Assembly (NCBI GenBank): GCA_038222915.1
Contig: JBBRHH010000038.1
Location: forward strand, 1 to 19,941
Source of the DNA: JBBRHH01 sp038222915
Lineage (GTDB): Bacteria > Planctomycetota > Phycisphaerae > Tepidisphaerales > Tepidisphaeraceae
Direction: 5' to 3'
Length of the DNA: 19,941 bases
Position numbers and translations under genes: made by a program. The notes under the pieces are model-generated. The model was not told where the DNA came from. It was given only the letters and a program-made list of their open reading frames with translations, and ran no database searches. This document shows positions 7,366 to 15,137 of this stretch, in pieces; position 1 is the stretch's first letter, and each line of letters starts with the position of its first letter.

Positions 7366-7938
7366 ATGAGCATTCTTACAGCCACACCGATTGTTACGCC
7401 GGAAGAATTTCTGAAGATGCCGGACTCAGTCGCTTTTGAGTTGGTTGACGGTCACCTGGTGGAGCGACATATGGGAGCCGAGTCGAGCGAAATCGCGGTA
7501 AGGATCATCATTCTCCTGGGCATTTTCCTGCGAACTGCCCGTCTGGGACGAATCTTCGGCTCCGATACGAGCTACCAGTGTTTTGCTGACGCCCCTGACA
7601 AGGTGCGCCGTGCCGACGTGGGATGTGTTCGGTTTGACCGGCTTCTCGGCGGCCGGGCGCCAAAGGAACATTGCCGAATAGCGCCTGACTTTGTCGTCGA
7701 GGTCGTCTCACCGAATGACACCGCGGAAGAAGTGGACGAAAAAGTTTTTGAATGGCTCCGCGCCGGCGTACCGCTCGTCTGGGTTGTCAGCCCAGGCGTT
7801 CAAACTGTCCGAATTCATCGCCCGCGAACAGCGGCCGGTGGACCCGTTTCGATTTTATCCGATGATGACGTGCTTACTGGCGAAGATGTGCTGCCGGGCT
7901 TCTCCTGCCCCGTGCGCGAAGTGTTCGATAACGCCTGA
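7366..7938 (+). CDS. Uma2 family PD-(D/E)XK endonuclease-like protein (DUF820)
   Basis: A 190-residue protein matching Uma2 (DUF820). The order is TPEEFLKMP, then FELVDGHLVE (E25, residues 24-33), R-A-D near 84 (usual PDV site), APDFVVEVVSPND (D108, E112), and the lysine of DEKVFEWL (K126) followed by AGVPLVWVVSP. Those acidic residues and K126 form the expected PD-(D/E)XK metal site. The family is widespread in cyanobacteria and planctomycetes, often in many copies, and its substrate is not established. AAGGA at 7356-7360, five bases before ATG, supports the start. It is probably an independent or late-acquired gene after moxR. The following antitoxin/PIN pair begins 100 bases downstream. 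Confidence 0.88.
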   Translation: MSILTATPIVTPEEFLKMPDSVAFELVDGHLVERHMGAESSEIAVRIIILLGIFLRTARLGRIFGSDTSYQCFADAPDKVRRADVGCVRFDRLLGGRAPKEHCRIAPDFVVEVVSPNDTAEEVDEKVFEWLRAGVPLVWVVSPGVQTVRIHRPRTAAGGPVSILSDDDVLTGEDVLPGFSCPVREVFDNA

Positions 7939-8038
7939 TTTGACGTCCGCTAGATTCGGGGCGTCGGTCCGGGCCGATGGCTTCGGGTTTTGGTTGTTAC
8001 GCCGAATTGACGAACATATGCTGTAGTGAGGAAATCGA

Positions 8039-8278
8039 ATGCAAACCGTCAATGTTATTCGCGGACGCGTAACGGGTCCGACAAGCGTGGAATTGGAAGA
8101 AGCGCTTCCGCCGGGTACGCGTGACGTCGAGGTATGGCTTCGGGTGGGATCCCCGGTTGCGGCCGAATCGGAACAAGATGTCTTCAGTTTTCTCCGCGGC
8201 TTGCCAGCCGGTCTGCGTGATAGAGCGGACATTGATTCTCAGATCCGCTCCGACCGTGAGGAGTGGGGCGAGCGTTGA
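8039..8278 (+). CDS. putative type II antitoxin upstream of PIN toxin
   Basis: A 79-residue acidic protein. The N-terminal 40 residues are beta-rich (TVNVIRGRV, VELEEALPPGT, VEVWLRV), and the C-terminal part (residues 50-79) is helical and charged (FSFLRGLPAGLRDRADIDSQIR...REEWGER), like the toxin-neutralising tail of VapB-type antitoxins. TGAGGA at 8027-8032 gives a good ribosome site six bases before ATG. Its TGA stop overlaps a TTG start of the PIN gene, the layout of an antitoxin/toxin operon. The N-terminus resembles the AbrB/MraZ or DUF104-like antitoxins only loosely, so the antitoxin family is uncertain. Role inferred mainly from the neighbour. Confidence 0.7.
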   Translation: MQTVNVIRGRVTGPTSVELEEALPPGTRDVEVWLRVGSPVAAESEQDVFSFLRGLPAGLRDRADIDSQIRSDREEWGER

Positions 8279-8679
8279 TAAAGCTCTACCTCGACAGCTG
8301 CGCGATCATTTATGCGATCGAGGGCAAATCATCATTTCAAGCTGATGTGTTACGTCATCTGGCTGCAGTAGAGTCGGACCCTGCTGGCTCTCTCGTTACG
8401 TCGAAGCTTTCCCGTTTGGAATGCCGCGTGAAACCACTGCGCGATGCGGATCAAGTCTTACTGGCGCGTTACGATACTTTCTTCTCAGGACGCCGACTCT
8501 ACGTTCACAATCTTACGGCGTCCGTTATCGAGATAGCCACCGATTTGAGGGCACGCTATCGATTCAAATCACCGGATGCCCTCCATCTGGCGAGTGCAAT
8601 TGAACTCAAAGCCGACGCTTTCCTGACCGGCGATGCCGCCTTGCGCCGGTGCGTCGAAGTCCAGGTCCAGGTAATTTGA
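8275..8679 (+). CDS. VapC-like PIN-domain ribonuclease toxin
   Basis: A 134-residue PIN domain, probably an RNA-cutting toxin held in check by the preceding antitoxin. The conserved acidic residues are all present: D7 (LYLDSCAIIY), E49 (SRLECRV), D101 (SPDALHLASAI) and D120 (FLTGDAALRR). Length is normal for VapC. The chosen start is TTG at 8275, which overlaps the antitoxin stop as TTGA and gives MIKLYLD, the usual VapC beginning. GAGGAG lies 11 bases upstream. An in-frame GTG at 8263 is possible, but its initiation codon would sit inside that same GAGGAG. It ends 37 bases from the convergent rtcB gene. Confidence 0.86.
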   Translation: MIKLYLDSCAIIYAIEGKSSFQADVLRHLAAVESDPAGSLVTSKLSRLECRVKPLRDADQVLLARYDTFFSGRRLYVHNLTASVIEIATDLRARYRFKSPDALHLASAIELKADAFLTGDAALRRCVEVQVQVI

Positions 8680-8716
8680 GCAGGCCGAAAGCACGATCGC
8701 GGAGGAATGATCCCCT

Positions 8717-10249
8717 TCAGCCCTTCACCGTCATCAACGGCTTTAACTCCGCGACAGGCGTCGCCATGCCGGCCTCCGTAAGCGTGCTCACCACCGCATC
8801 GATCCCCTTGTACGCGAACGGCGCTTCCTTCTTGATGTCCTCCAGCTTCTTGTCCACGATGTCCCGGCGCATCTGAATGTCAGGTCGGCGCAAGTCCACC
8901 GGCGTTACCACTCTGAACGTTTTCATGAACTGCCGGAAAGCGTCGTCGTTTCCGCGCAGCGCATCGCCGCGCGACATCGCCCGACCCGCTCCGTGGCTGG
9001 CGCTCCAGAGCGCAGCCGCATTCCCGCGACCGGCCAATATGAAACTCGACGCCCCCATCGAACCCGGCACAAGAACCGGTTCGCCGTAAAAGGCAAAAGG
9101 CGTTCCCTCCATCGCGTCAAATCCGCGGGCCGGGCATGCGCCTTTGCGGTGCAGGAAGATCGGTTCGCCGTCCATCTCTTCCTTCCACACCAGGTTGTGC
9201 GGGGCGTCGTACAGCATTGAAACATCAAATTCCCCGCACGATTCCCGCAGGCCCTTGATGGCCATCATCGCGAGAAACAATCGATTCGCGAACGCAAAGT
9301 TGGCCGCGTTGCTCATCGCCTGCCAGAACAGATCCAGCGACGCGCGATGCCGATCGCCCTCGGGCAGGAGGAAAATCCCGTTGTCCGGGTGGCGGAGATT
9401 CTGCGGATAGATGTTGCGCAACACATCGCGGAACCGGCTGCCGCAGTGATGGCCGATCGACAGCGATCCTGAATGCACCATCACCGTGATCTGACCTTGC
9501 TTGATGCCCCACGCGTGCGCTGTAGCACCGTCGAGAATCCGGGCCACCCGCTGAATTTCCACAAAATGATTTCCGCCGCCAATGCTCCCAATTTGTCCAT
9601 CGCAGCTGATCCCCTCGGGCGGTCCGAGAAAATCGTCCAGCCCGAAAACAGCGTCGGTTCGCATCGTGCCGGCGTCATAAACGCGCGGCAGATCGCGCTC
9701 GGTGTGCAACTCGTGAAACAAGCTCCAGAGTCCTTCGACCTGCGATTTCGGCACGGCCGACAGCAATCCGGTCAGTCCCTCCTGAAACAGCGCGCACCGC
9801 TGCACGCGCGTCATCGGGATATTCTGGCCGCCTTCGAAATACGTGTGGCGAAATCCACTCTCAAGCCCATCCAGATTCCCCAGCACCTGATCGGCCTTTA
9901 GCGATGTCAGATGCAGACGCATGCCGCAGTTGATGTCATTCCCGATGGCCTGTGGCACTAGGAACCCTTTGGTCGCCATCACCGTACCGATCGGAATGCC
10001 CACCCCTTTGTGAAAGTCCGGCGTCACCGCCACCTTCTTGATCTCCGGCGGCGCATCAAAATACCGAGCATCGTTCGCCGCGAGTTGCTCCACCGTCTCG
10101 CGCAGTTGCACCATGCCGATCAGCTCGTCCACCGCGGCCGATTCCACCGGCACCTGCTCGTTGGCAAACAGCGTCGCGTCCACGTCCTGATCATTGATGA
10201 TCTTGAGACGCGTCGAATCGATTCGGAGAAGGCGGGGGTCTTTGGTCAT
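8717..10249 (-). CDS. rtcB: RtcB family tRNA-splicing/RNA-repair ligase
   Basis: A 510-residue RtcB, which joins RNA 2',3'-cyclic phosphate or 3'-phosphate ends to 5'-hydroxyl ends using GTP and Mn2+. Motifs in order are PDFHKGVGIPIG (78-89), IGNDINCGMRL with D105 and C108, GGGNHFVEIQ (N227, H228), VHSGS (H259), DAPHN (H351), GSMGASSF (396-403) and SHGAGRAMSR, whose H419 should be the guanylylated histidine. All expected metal and catalytic residues are therefore there. Asn104 in IGNDI replaces the more usual small hydrophobic residue of G(V/C)DI. I chose the ATG at 10249. A TTG at 10270 would add seven residues. No archease gene lies nearby. It is divergent from the glycosyltransferase pair, 129 bases apart. 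Confidence 0.95.
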   Translation of the reverse strand: MTKDPRLLRIDSTRLKIINDQDVDATLFANEQVPVESAAVDELIGMVQLRETVEQLAANDARYFDAPPEIKKVAVTPDFHKGVGIPIGTVMATKGFLVPQAIGNDINCGMRLHLTSLKADQVLGNLDGLESGFRHTYFEGGQNIPMTRVQRCALFQEGLTGLLSAVPKSQVEGLWSLFHELHTERDLPRVYDAGTMRTDAVFGLDDFLGPPEGISCDGQIGSIGGGNHFVEIQRVARILDGATAHAWGIKQGQITVMVHSGSLSIGHHCGSRFRDVLRNIYPQNLRHPDNGIFLLPEGDRHRASLDLFWQAMSNAANFAFANRLFLAMMAIKGLRESCGEFDVSMLYDAPHNLVWKEEMDGEPIFLHRKGACPARGFDAMEGTPFAFYGEPVLVPGSMGASSFILAGRGNAAALWSASHGAGRAMSRGDALRGNDDAFRQFMKTFRVVTPVDLRRPDIQMRRDIVDKKLEDIKKEAPFAYKGIDAVVSTLTEAGMATPVAELKPLMTVKG

Positions 10250-10378
10250 TCGAAGTCGGTTCGCATGCAAATCAACAGATTATGTTGCACGAAAATATGC
10301 TGCGACGTAAGTCTGGATGTCCACCGAACTTTTCGTCAATGTCACGGTCCATTCCCAGAAGTAACCGATAAACAGCAT

Positions 10379-11941
10379 ATGTCGGCCATCCCAATAACGC
10401 TCCCAGCACCTTCGCGCATCCAGCGCCTCACCAACGTCCTCCTCTTCACCACCGTCTGCCTCCTCGCCGCCCTGGCGGCACGGGCCTCGTTTCTTGCCCA
10501 CCCTTTCGTTAACGACTCGGGCCTCTACATTTACATGGGCAAGACTGTCGCGGAGGGTGGGCGGATTTATCGTGATTTTTATGAGACCAAGCTGCCTGGT
10601 GTGCCGCTCATCATGGCCGGGCTTTGGAAAATGTTTGGCGCGTGGTGGGGGGGGTATGTTCTGGTGCAGACGGTCATGGGCATCGGTGCATCGATCCTGC
10701 TTGGCCGGAGCGTGGCACCGTGCATTCGCGTGCCGGTCACTTTGTTCGCGATTGTCTTTCTGAATTTCGGGCCGGCCGTCTTTGGCGGGTTTCAACTGGA
10801 AACGCTCCAGGTTTTTTTCGAAGTTCTTGCAGCGGCCGCAGCCCTGCGCATGCTCAACGATGACGCGTCCAAGTCCGGCGCTCTGGCCTTCACCGCCGGT
10901 GTGGCGGCAGGGTGCGCGGCGCTGGTTAAACCGGGTGGCGTTGCCGTAGCGCTTGCACTGATCGCCGTCCTACTCGTCGCGTCATTCCGGGAAAAGAAAT
11001 GGCGCGGAGCGGTGCTTGCCGCGCTTGTCGTCGCGGGCATGTCAGTTCCGTTTCTCGCAGTATTTGCGTGGGTCGTCCACGCCGGCCTCCTCCCTGATAT
11101 GCCGGCCCTGCTCCGTCAGTGCGCTCTCTACGCCCGCGAAACGCCTATCGATTCGGGGGCCTGGGGCATGCTTGGGATCGCGCTGGTCTTCATCGCCGTG
11201 CCACTTTTTTTCCGCAGGTCGGCCAATCGACGCCATCCCGAAGAGCATTGCGACGCCCCTGCGCCTGCGACGTCCATCGTCAGCTTCGTTGTCCTCTGGT
11301 TCGCGATCGAACTTGTCGGCATCCTCGTTCAACGGCGCATGTATGCCTACTACTTCCTGGTCCTGGCGCCGCCGGCGGCCCTTCTCTTTGGGTTCTCCTC
11401 CAACCTCCTCCGCCTCCGGCCCATCGCCATCGCACTCGCGCCCGCCATTGGACTGTCGATCGGCTGGAGCGTGCGCGACATTGCGAAAGTCTGGCGCGGC
11501 GTCCCCACATTGCCCGTCGCCCAATATCTGCAAACCCACGGCGCGCCCGGCGACGCCGTCTGGGCTGACCAGATGTCCGAGTTGCTTATTGAAACCGGCA
11601 TGCGGCCCGGCGCACGCTACGCGCATGTCTTCTACTTCACCAACTACGACGACGCGCCCCTCGAGTATTCGCGGCAGCTTTTGAAGGATTTCGCCGACCG
11701 TCGCCCGGCCCACATCGTTCTTCGCAAAGACCTCGACAACCAGCTGCAGCGCCAGGCCCTTGGCCTTGTGATGTTGTCGGAGCGGCCGGTGCGTCGGGAA
11801 AATTTCTTCGTCGCCTGGCAGGAAGTCCGGGAATACGTCGCGACGCGCTATCAGCCTGAGGCCGAGGTGGACGGGCAGATCATCTACCGATTGCGGCCGG
11901 ATATTTCCGCTGCTTCGCTCGAGACGATTCCGAGCCGATGA
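10379..11941 (+). CDS. GT-C fold (GT39/ArnT-like) membrane glycosyltransferase, copy 1
   Basis: A 520-residue multi-pass membrane protein with roughly 9-11 hydrophobic segments. The first membrane helix (about 18-38) is followed by the extracytoplasmic loop FVNDSGLYIYMGKTVAEGG (43-61) and RIYRDFYETKLPG (62-74), the acid-rich loop typical of GT-C enzymes that use lipid-linked sugars. D46 is the likely catalytic aspartate. A soluble C-terminal part holds PGDAVWADQMSELL and ARYAHVFYFTNYDDAP. The ATG at 10379 gives a sensible N-terminus. Longer readings extend antisense through rtcB. No good ribosome site is visible. It is a close paralogue of the next gene, seven bases downstream. Donor and acceptor are unknown. 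Confidence 0.83.
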   Translation: MSAIPITLPAPSRIQRLTNVLLFTTVCLLAALAARASFLAHPFVNDSGLYIYMGKTVAEGGRIYRDFYETKLPGVPLIMAGLWKMFGAWWGGYVLVQTVMGIGASILLGRSVAPCIRVPVTLFAIVFLNFGPAVFGGFQLETLQVFFEVLAAAAALRMLNDDASKSGALAFTAGVAAGCAALVKPGGVAVALALIAVLLVASFREKKWRGAVLAALVVAGMSVPFLAVFAWVVHAGLLPDMPALLRQCALYARETPIDSGAWGMLGIALVFIAVPLFFRRSANRRHPEEHCDAPAPATSIVSFVVLWFAIELVGILVQRRMYAYYFLVLAPPAALLFGFSSNLLRLRPIAIALAPAIGLSIGWSVRDIAKVWRGVPTLPVAQYLQTHGAPGDAVWADQMSELLIETGMRPGARYAHVFYFTNYDDAPLEYSRQLLKDFADRRPAHIVLRKDLDNQLQRQALGLVMLSERPVRRENFFVAWQEVREYVATRYQPEAEVDGQIIYRLRPDISAASLETIPSR

Positions 11942-11948
11942 ACAAGCT

Positions 11949-13460
11949 ATGACGGCCGTCGGCGCAAGCCCCCTGCACATCCTTTCAATTCGCCCTACCG
12001 CCGCACGCATCGTTTTTGGCGTGACGATTTGCATCTCACTCGTCGGCGCTGTCTTCGCCCGCCTCGCCTTCCTCAACTACCCGTTTCTCAACGACGCCGG
12101 GCTCTACGTCTACATGGGAAAAGTCGTGGCCACCGGCGGACAGCTCTACCACGACTTCTACGAAACCAAATTCCCCGGCGTGGCACTCCTGACCGACGGC
12201 TGCTGGCGGCTCTTCGGCAGCTACTGGCCCACTTACGTTTTGCTTCAGCTCACACTGGCTTTGATCGGATCCTGGACGATTGCAAGAGAAGTATCACACG
12301 CCGCCTCGCGCGAGGCGGGTCTGGCCGCCGGCGCGTTTACGCTTGTCTTTCTCAACGTCCCGCAACTCGTCTTCGGCGGATTCCAGCTTGAGACCTTCCA
12401 AGTGTTTTTTACCATCCTTGCCGCGTGTGCCGGGTTGCGGGCGCTTCGTACCGGAACGTTGGCCGCGTGCGTGTTGGCCGGGCTGGCGGGGGGGTGCGGC
12501 GCAATGGTCAAACCGACCGGCGCGGCCATTCTTGGCGCGGTCGCAATCGTCATCGTGCTCCAATCGCGCAAAGACGCCATCATCAAGTTGCTGTCGATCC
12601 TCGCCGGGTTCCTTCTTCCCCTCCTTGGCGTCCTGGCCTGGACGATTCACGCCAACATCCTCGACGAAATGCCCAACCTGTGGCGACAGATCGCCCTCTA
12701 TGGAAGCCAAAGCCCGTTCGCCCTGCTGGGATTTCAAAAGCTCGCCACGGTGGGCGGCGCGATGGCGATTCCGATCCTGATCGCACGGTACGCAACGCGC
12801 CCGGCACAGCGTGATTCTTCGACGATCTCCATCGGCCTCTTCGCATGGCTATGGCTCGGCCTGGAACTGGTCGGCGTCATCGTCCAGGCGCGGATGTACA
12901 TGTACCACTTCCTGGTGCTGGTCCCGCCGGCGGCGCTGGTCTATGCAACCGCATCACGCCATCACCGTCCCTGGCCCATCGCGATCGGCCTGCTTCCGTT
13001 CGCGTTCATGTCCATCGCCTGGAGCGGGACACATCTTCGCAATTTCACCGAGACCTCGCCGCGCTCAGCCGTGCAGGACTATCTCGTCTCGCACACCAAA
13101 CCCGGCGACGCCGTCTGGATGGATCAAATGGGACGGATGCTGGTGGAGACCGATCGCCGCCCGGGCGCTCGCTATGCCCATTTGTTCTATTTCGCCAATT
13201 ACGACGCCGCCCCGCTGGACTACGCCAACCAGTTTCTCAGCGACTTGGAATCGCGCCGGCCCCAGTACATCGCCATCTATAAGGAGATCGACGCCTCCAA
13301 TCAGACGGCCGCCGAAGTGGTCCCCAATTACGCCCGTCGCCCGGTTCGCAAAGCCAATTTCTTTCAAGCCTGGGCCCAGATCAAGAGTTACATCGCGACC
13401 CGTTACACCCCCGAGGCGGAGGTGGACGGTCAGGTCATCTACCGCCGAAACGCGATTTGA
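11949..13460 (+). CDS. GT-C fold (GT39/ArnT-like) membrane glycosyltransferase, copy 2
   Basis: A 503-residue paralogue of the preceding gene with the same plan: first membrane helix (about 20-42), loop NDAGLYVYMGKVVATGG (48-64), LYHDFYETKFPG (66-77), many membrane helices, and a soluble C-terminal domain with PGDAVWMDQM, ARYAHLFYFANYDAAPLDY and ATRYTPEAEVDGQVIYRR. The last motif has a near-identical counterpart in copy 1 (ATRYQPEAEVDGQIIYRL). The seven-base gap after copy 1 implies one transcript. The pair clearly arose by tandem duplication but has diverged through most of the membrane part, so the two copies may differ in substrate. A role in cell-surface glycan or protein glycosylation is inferred from the fold. 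Confidence 0.84.
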   Translation: MTAVGASPLHILSIRPTAARIVFGVTICISLVGAVFARLAFLNYPFLNDAGLYVYMGKVVATGGQLYHDFYETKFPGVALLTDGCWRLFGSYWPTYVLLQLTLALIGSWTIAREVSHAASREAGLAAGAFTLVFLNVPQLVFGGFQLETFQVFFTILAACAGLRALRTGTLAACVLAGLAGGCGAMVKPTGAAILGAVAIVIVLQSRKDAIIKLLSILAGFLLPLLGVLAWTIHANILDEMPNLWRQIALYGSQSPFALLGFQKLATVGGAMAIPILIARYATRPAQRDSSTISIGLFAWLWLGLELVGVIVQARMYMYHFLVLVPPAALVYATASRHHRPWPIAIGLLPFAFMSIAWSGTHLRNFTETSPRSAVQDYLVSHTKPGDAVWMDQMGRMLVETDRRPGARYAHLFYFANYDAAPLDYANQFLSDLESRRPQYIAIYKEIDASNQTAAEVVPNYARRPVRKANFFQAWAQIKSYIATRYTPEAEVDGQVIYRRNAI

Positions 13461-13566
13461 GCGAAATAACGAGGTTTTTGATGATCTCCAGCGCGTACAT
13501 TTTCCGATTGCATACGGGAAGTCACTGTCGTAAAGTGCTGTCGCATAGCGCTCCCTGCGCCGTGTG

Positions 13567-13593
13567 AACGCCCGGAAAAGGATTTCCGGCGTT
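13567..13593. promoter_or_regulatory. imperfect inverted repeat (hairpin) in leader of beta-helix gene
   Basis: Left arm aacgcccggaaa (13567-13578) and right arm tttccggcgtt (13583-13593) pair over 11 base pairs with one bulged C and a four-base loop (agga). No U-tract follows on either strand, so it is not a normal intrinsic terminator. It sits 107 bases after the second glycosyltransferase and 95 bases before the next ATG. The rest of 13461-13687 shows nothing else I can name. Confidence 0.4.
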
Positions 13594-13687
13594 GGGAACC
13601 TTCAGTTGTCGGCCGCGTCTTTTGTTTGCCTGCCGCGGCCTCACGTCGCGTGCCACGCGTCCTGCACGTACGAAGAAGGAGTCGACT

Positions 13688-14395
13688 ATGGGTTCGGGTC
13701 GGCAGTTGCCCTGCGTCTCTATTTTGTTCGCCGCGGCACTTCTTGTTTGGCCCTTGGCCGCTCAAGCAGACATCTCCTTTAAGGATTACACGCCGTCGCG
13801 TCCGCTGGTCCTCGACCAGAACACCGACTACACCCTCACCAACGTCAATATTACCAGCGTCCATGACGCCGCCGCCCTCACGCTGACGGGCAAGATCAAT
13901 TCGGTCACCATCAACAAGAGCAGCTTCGGCAACGTCCGCGCCGGCGACACCGGCAAGGCCGCCGCCCTCGATTGTGCTGGCGCGACTGTTGGCGCGCTGG
14001 TCGCCAACGACACCAGTTTCTTCGACGCCGAAAACCAGCTCGCCTCCCTCCGCGAAGGCAGCTTTGGCCTGGTCACCTTCCGCAACTGCAGCTTCAAAAC
14101 CTCCCCGAATTTCCTCAAGGAAATGTACAGCGCCGCCCCCTGGCGCACCTGGCCGCCGGTCACCGAGTTCTACAACATCGATCGCCTCGAACTCTTCGAC
14201 AACACCTTCGCCAACACGATCGTTGTCATTCACCCCTCGGTGAAAAAAGTAGTCATCCGAGGCGAAGTCCCCGGCCTGCAAATCGACGACAAAAACGCCA
14301 CTCAGGTGATCCGCCTACCCGCCATCACCGACCCGGACCAAACCAACGGCGCAGTCGCGTTGGTCACGGCGATGTGGCATGCGATCTGTCAATGA
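13688..14395 (+). CDS. secreted protein, probable right-handed beta-helix
   Basis: A 235-residue exported protein. AAGGAG at 13676-13681, six bases before ATG, decides the start over an upstream in-frame ATG at 13592. Residues 1-27 are a signal peptide (hydrophobic VSILFAAALLVWPLA, cleavage after AQA). The mature part has short repeating strands such as VTINKSSFGNV, VANDTSFFDAEN, VTFRNCSFKT, LELFDNTFAN and KVVIRGEV, each placing N/S-x-(T/S)-F at a turn, as in parallel beta-helices. No pectinase or phage-tailspike catalytic motif is seen. It follows the two glycosyltransferases on the same strand after 227 bases and may be a periplasmic or surface protein. Product function is unknown. Confidence 0.75.
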   Translation: MGSGRQLPCVSILFAAALLVWPLAAQADISFKDYTPSRPLVLDQNTDYTLTNVNITSVHDAAALTLTGKINSVTINKSSFGNVRAGDTGKAAALDCAGATVGALVANDTSFFDAENQLASLREGSFGLVTFRNCSFKTSPNFLKEMYSAAPWRTWPPVTEFYNIDRLELFDNTFANTIVVIHPSVKKVVIRGEVPGLQIDDKNATQVIRLPAITDPDQTNGAVALVTAMWHAICQ

Positions 14396-14404
14396 CATCT
14401 TGGT

Positions 14405-14755
14405 TTAGTTGTCGTCTGCAACCGCTTCAATCCGATCAACATAAATCCGAATTAATCGGAAGCGGCTGATATTTGCCACCACCCACGGCCAGTTGCGGGT
14501 CAGGATCTCGTGGAATGGCCGCATTTTCATGTTCCCCAATCGCACATGGACGACGCGCGGCGGTGGTTTGGAGAGCATCACCCGATCTGAAAAATCAGTA
14601 TCTTTCGACACGATGACCATGTCATGCGTTCTCGCATGTTCCCATACTTGATCATCCGTCCACTGATCGTCAAAATCGCGCACATGCTCGTACTCGTCAC
14701 CAATCCAGGCAGAGAAATATCGCGGAAGATTTACGTCTATGAGAAAGCGGGGCAT
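14405..14755 (-). CDS. DUF5615 family PIN-like toxin
   Basis: A 116-residue protein of the DUF5615 PIN-like family. Signs are FLIDVNLPRYF at 4-14 (D7, N9), DFDDQWTDDQVWEHA with D30 and D35, VIVSKDTDFSD with D52 and D54, and VVHVRLGN at 69-75. These acidic residues should form a PIN-type metal site. In other genomes DUF5615 genes sit directly after DUF433 genes as toxin and antitoxin. Here the DUF433 stop is four bases upstream, which strongly supports that pairing. The ATG at 14755 has no strong ribosome site, so translation probably depends on the upstream gene. It ends nine bases from the convergent beta-helix gene. Confidence 0.85.
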   Translation of the reverse strand: MPRFLIDVNLPRYFSAWIGDEYEHVRDFDDQWTDDQVWEHARTHDMVIVSKDTDFSDRVMLSKPPPRVVHVRLGNMKMRPFHEILTRNWPWVVANISRFRLIRIYVDRIEAVADDN

Positions 14756-14759
14756 GCCA

Positions 14760-15005
14760 TCACGCCGTCTGTTTAATGACGTACTGATGGTCCATCAAGT
14801 ACGCCGCAGCGGCAATGCAGGCGCGAATGTCTTCAATTTCCAGCGAGGGATATTGCCGGAGAATCTCCAGCTCATCCTCACCAGCGCCCAAGAACTCCAA
14901 TATTGTCTGAACCGTGATGCGCTTTCCACGGATCGTTGGCTTGCCATTACAGACTGCCGGATCGATCGTGATTCGCTGCGACCAGGATGTCGATGGAAGT
15001 TCCAT
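14760..15005 (-). CDS. DUF433 antitoxin-like protein
   Basis: An 81-residue DUF433 protein: ITIDPAVCNGKPTIRGKRITV (core about 12-32), ILEFLGAGEDELEILRQYPSLEIEDIRACIAAA (helix-turn-helix-like). DUF433 proteins are proposed DNA-binding antitoxins partnered with DUF5615 toxins, and this one is followed by such a gene at four bases. The ATG at 15005 is preferred over a TTG at 15029. TATAAT (15012-15017) sits only six bases before that ATG, so the transcript may begin at the start codon. Expected role: neutralises the toxin and represses its own operon; the second part is inference. Confidence 0.85.
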   Translation of the reverse strand: MELPSTSWSQRITIDPAVCNGKPTIRGKRITVQTILEFLGAGEDELEILRQYPSLEIEDIRACIAAAAYLMDHQYVIKQTA

Positions 15006-15011
15006 AATTTG

Positions 15012-15017
15012 ATTATA
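15012..15017 (-). promoter_or_regulatory. consensus -10 box of DUF433/DUF5615 operon
   Basis: A perfect TATAAT on the minus strand, six bases upstream of the DUF433 ATG. Position +1 would then fall on the A of the start codon, giving a leaderless mRNA. No convincing -35 at 16-18 bases is present (agcaaa at the 17-base spacing). Confidence 0.45.
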
Positions 15018-15137
15018 ACCCTGTTGCAATCTTGTTTGCTATTGTATCGCTGTCGCACACTCGGACTGATCATAGCAAACGTCGCATTTCCAACCTGGCC
15101 CGCAAGAGCACTTTCCAAGGATTCACTCGAGGGAGAT

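Noticed and set aside
6474..7385. A 303-residue minus-strand ORF
   Set aside because: Shadow of moxR, whose Walker and sensor motifs are complete in the plus frame.
10010..10378. Upstream extension of the first glycosyltransferase
   Set aside because: It runs antisense through the conserved start of rtcB and has no membrane or domain features; the protein plainly begins at 10379.
12811..13533. A 240-residue plus-strand ORF overlapping the second glycosyltransferase
   Set aside because: Trp/Arg/Ser/Pro-rich shadow in another frame; the GT-C paralogy proves which frame is real.
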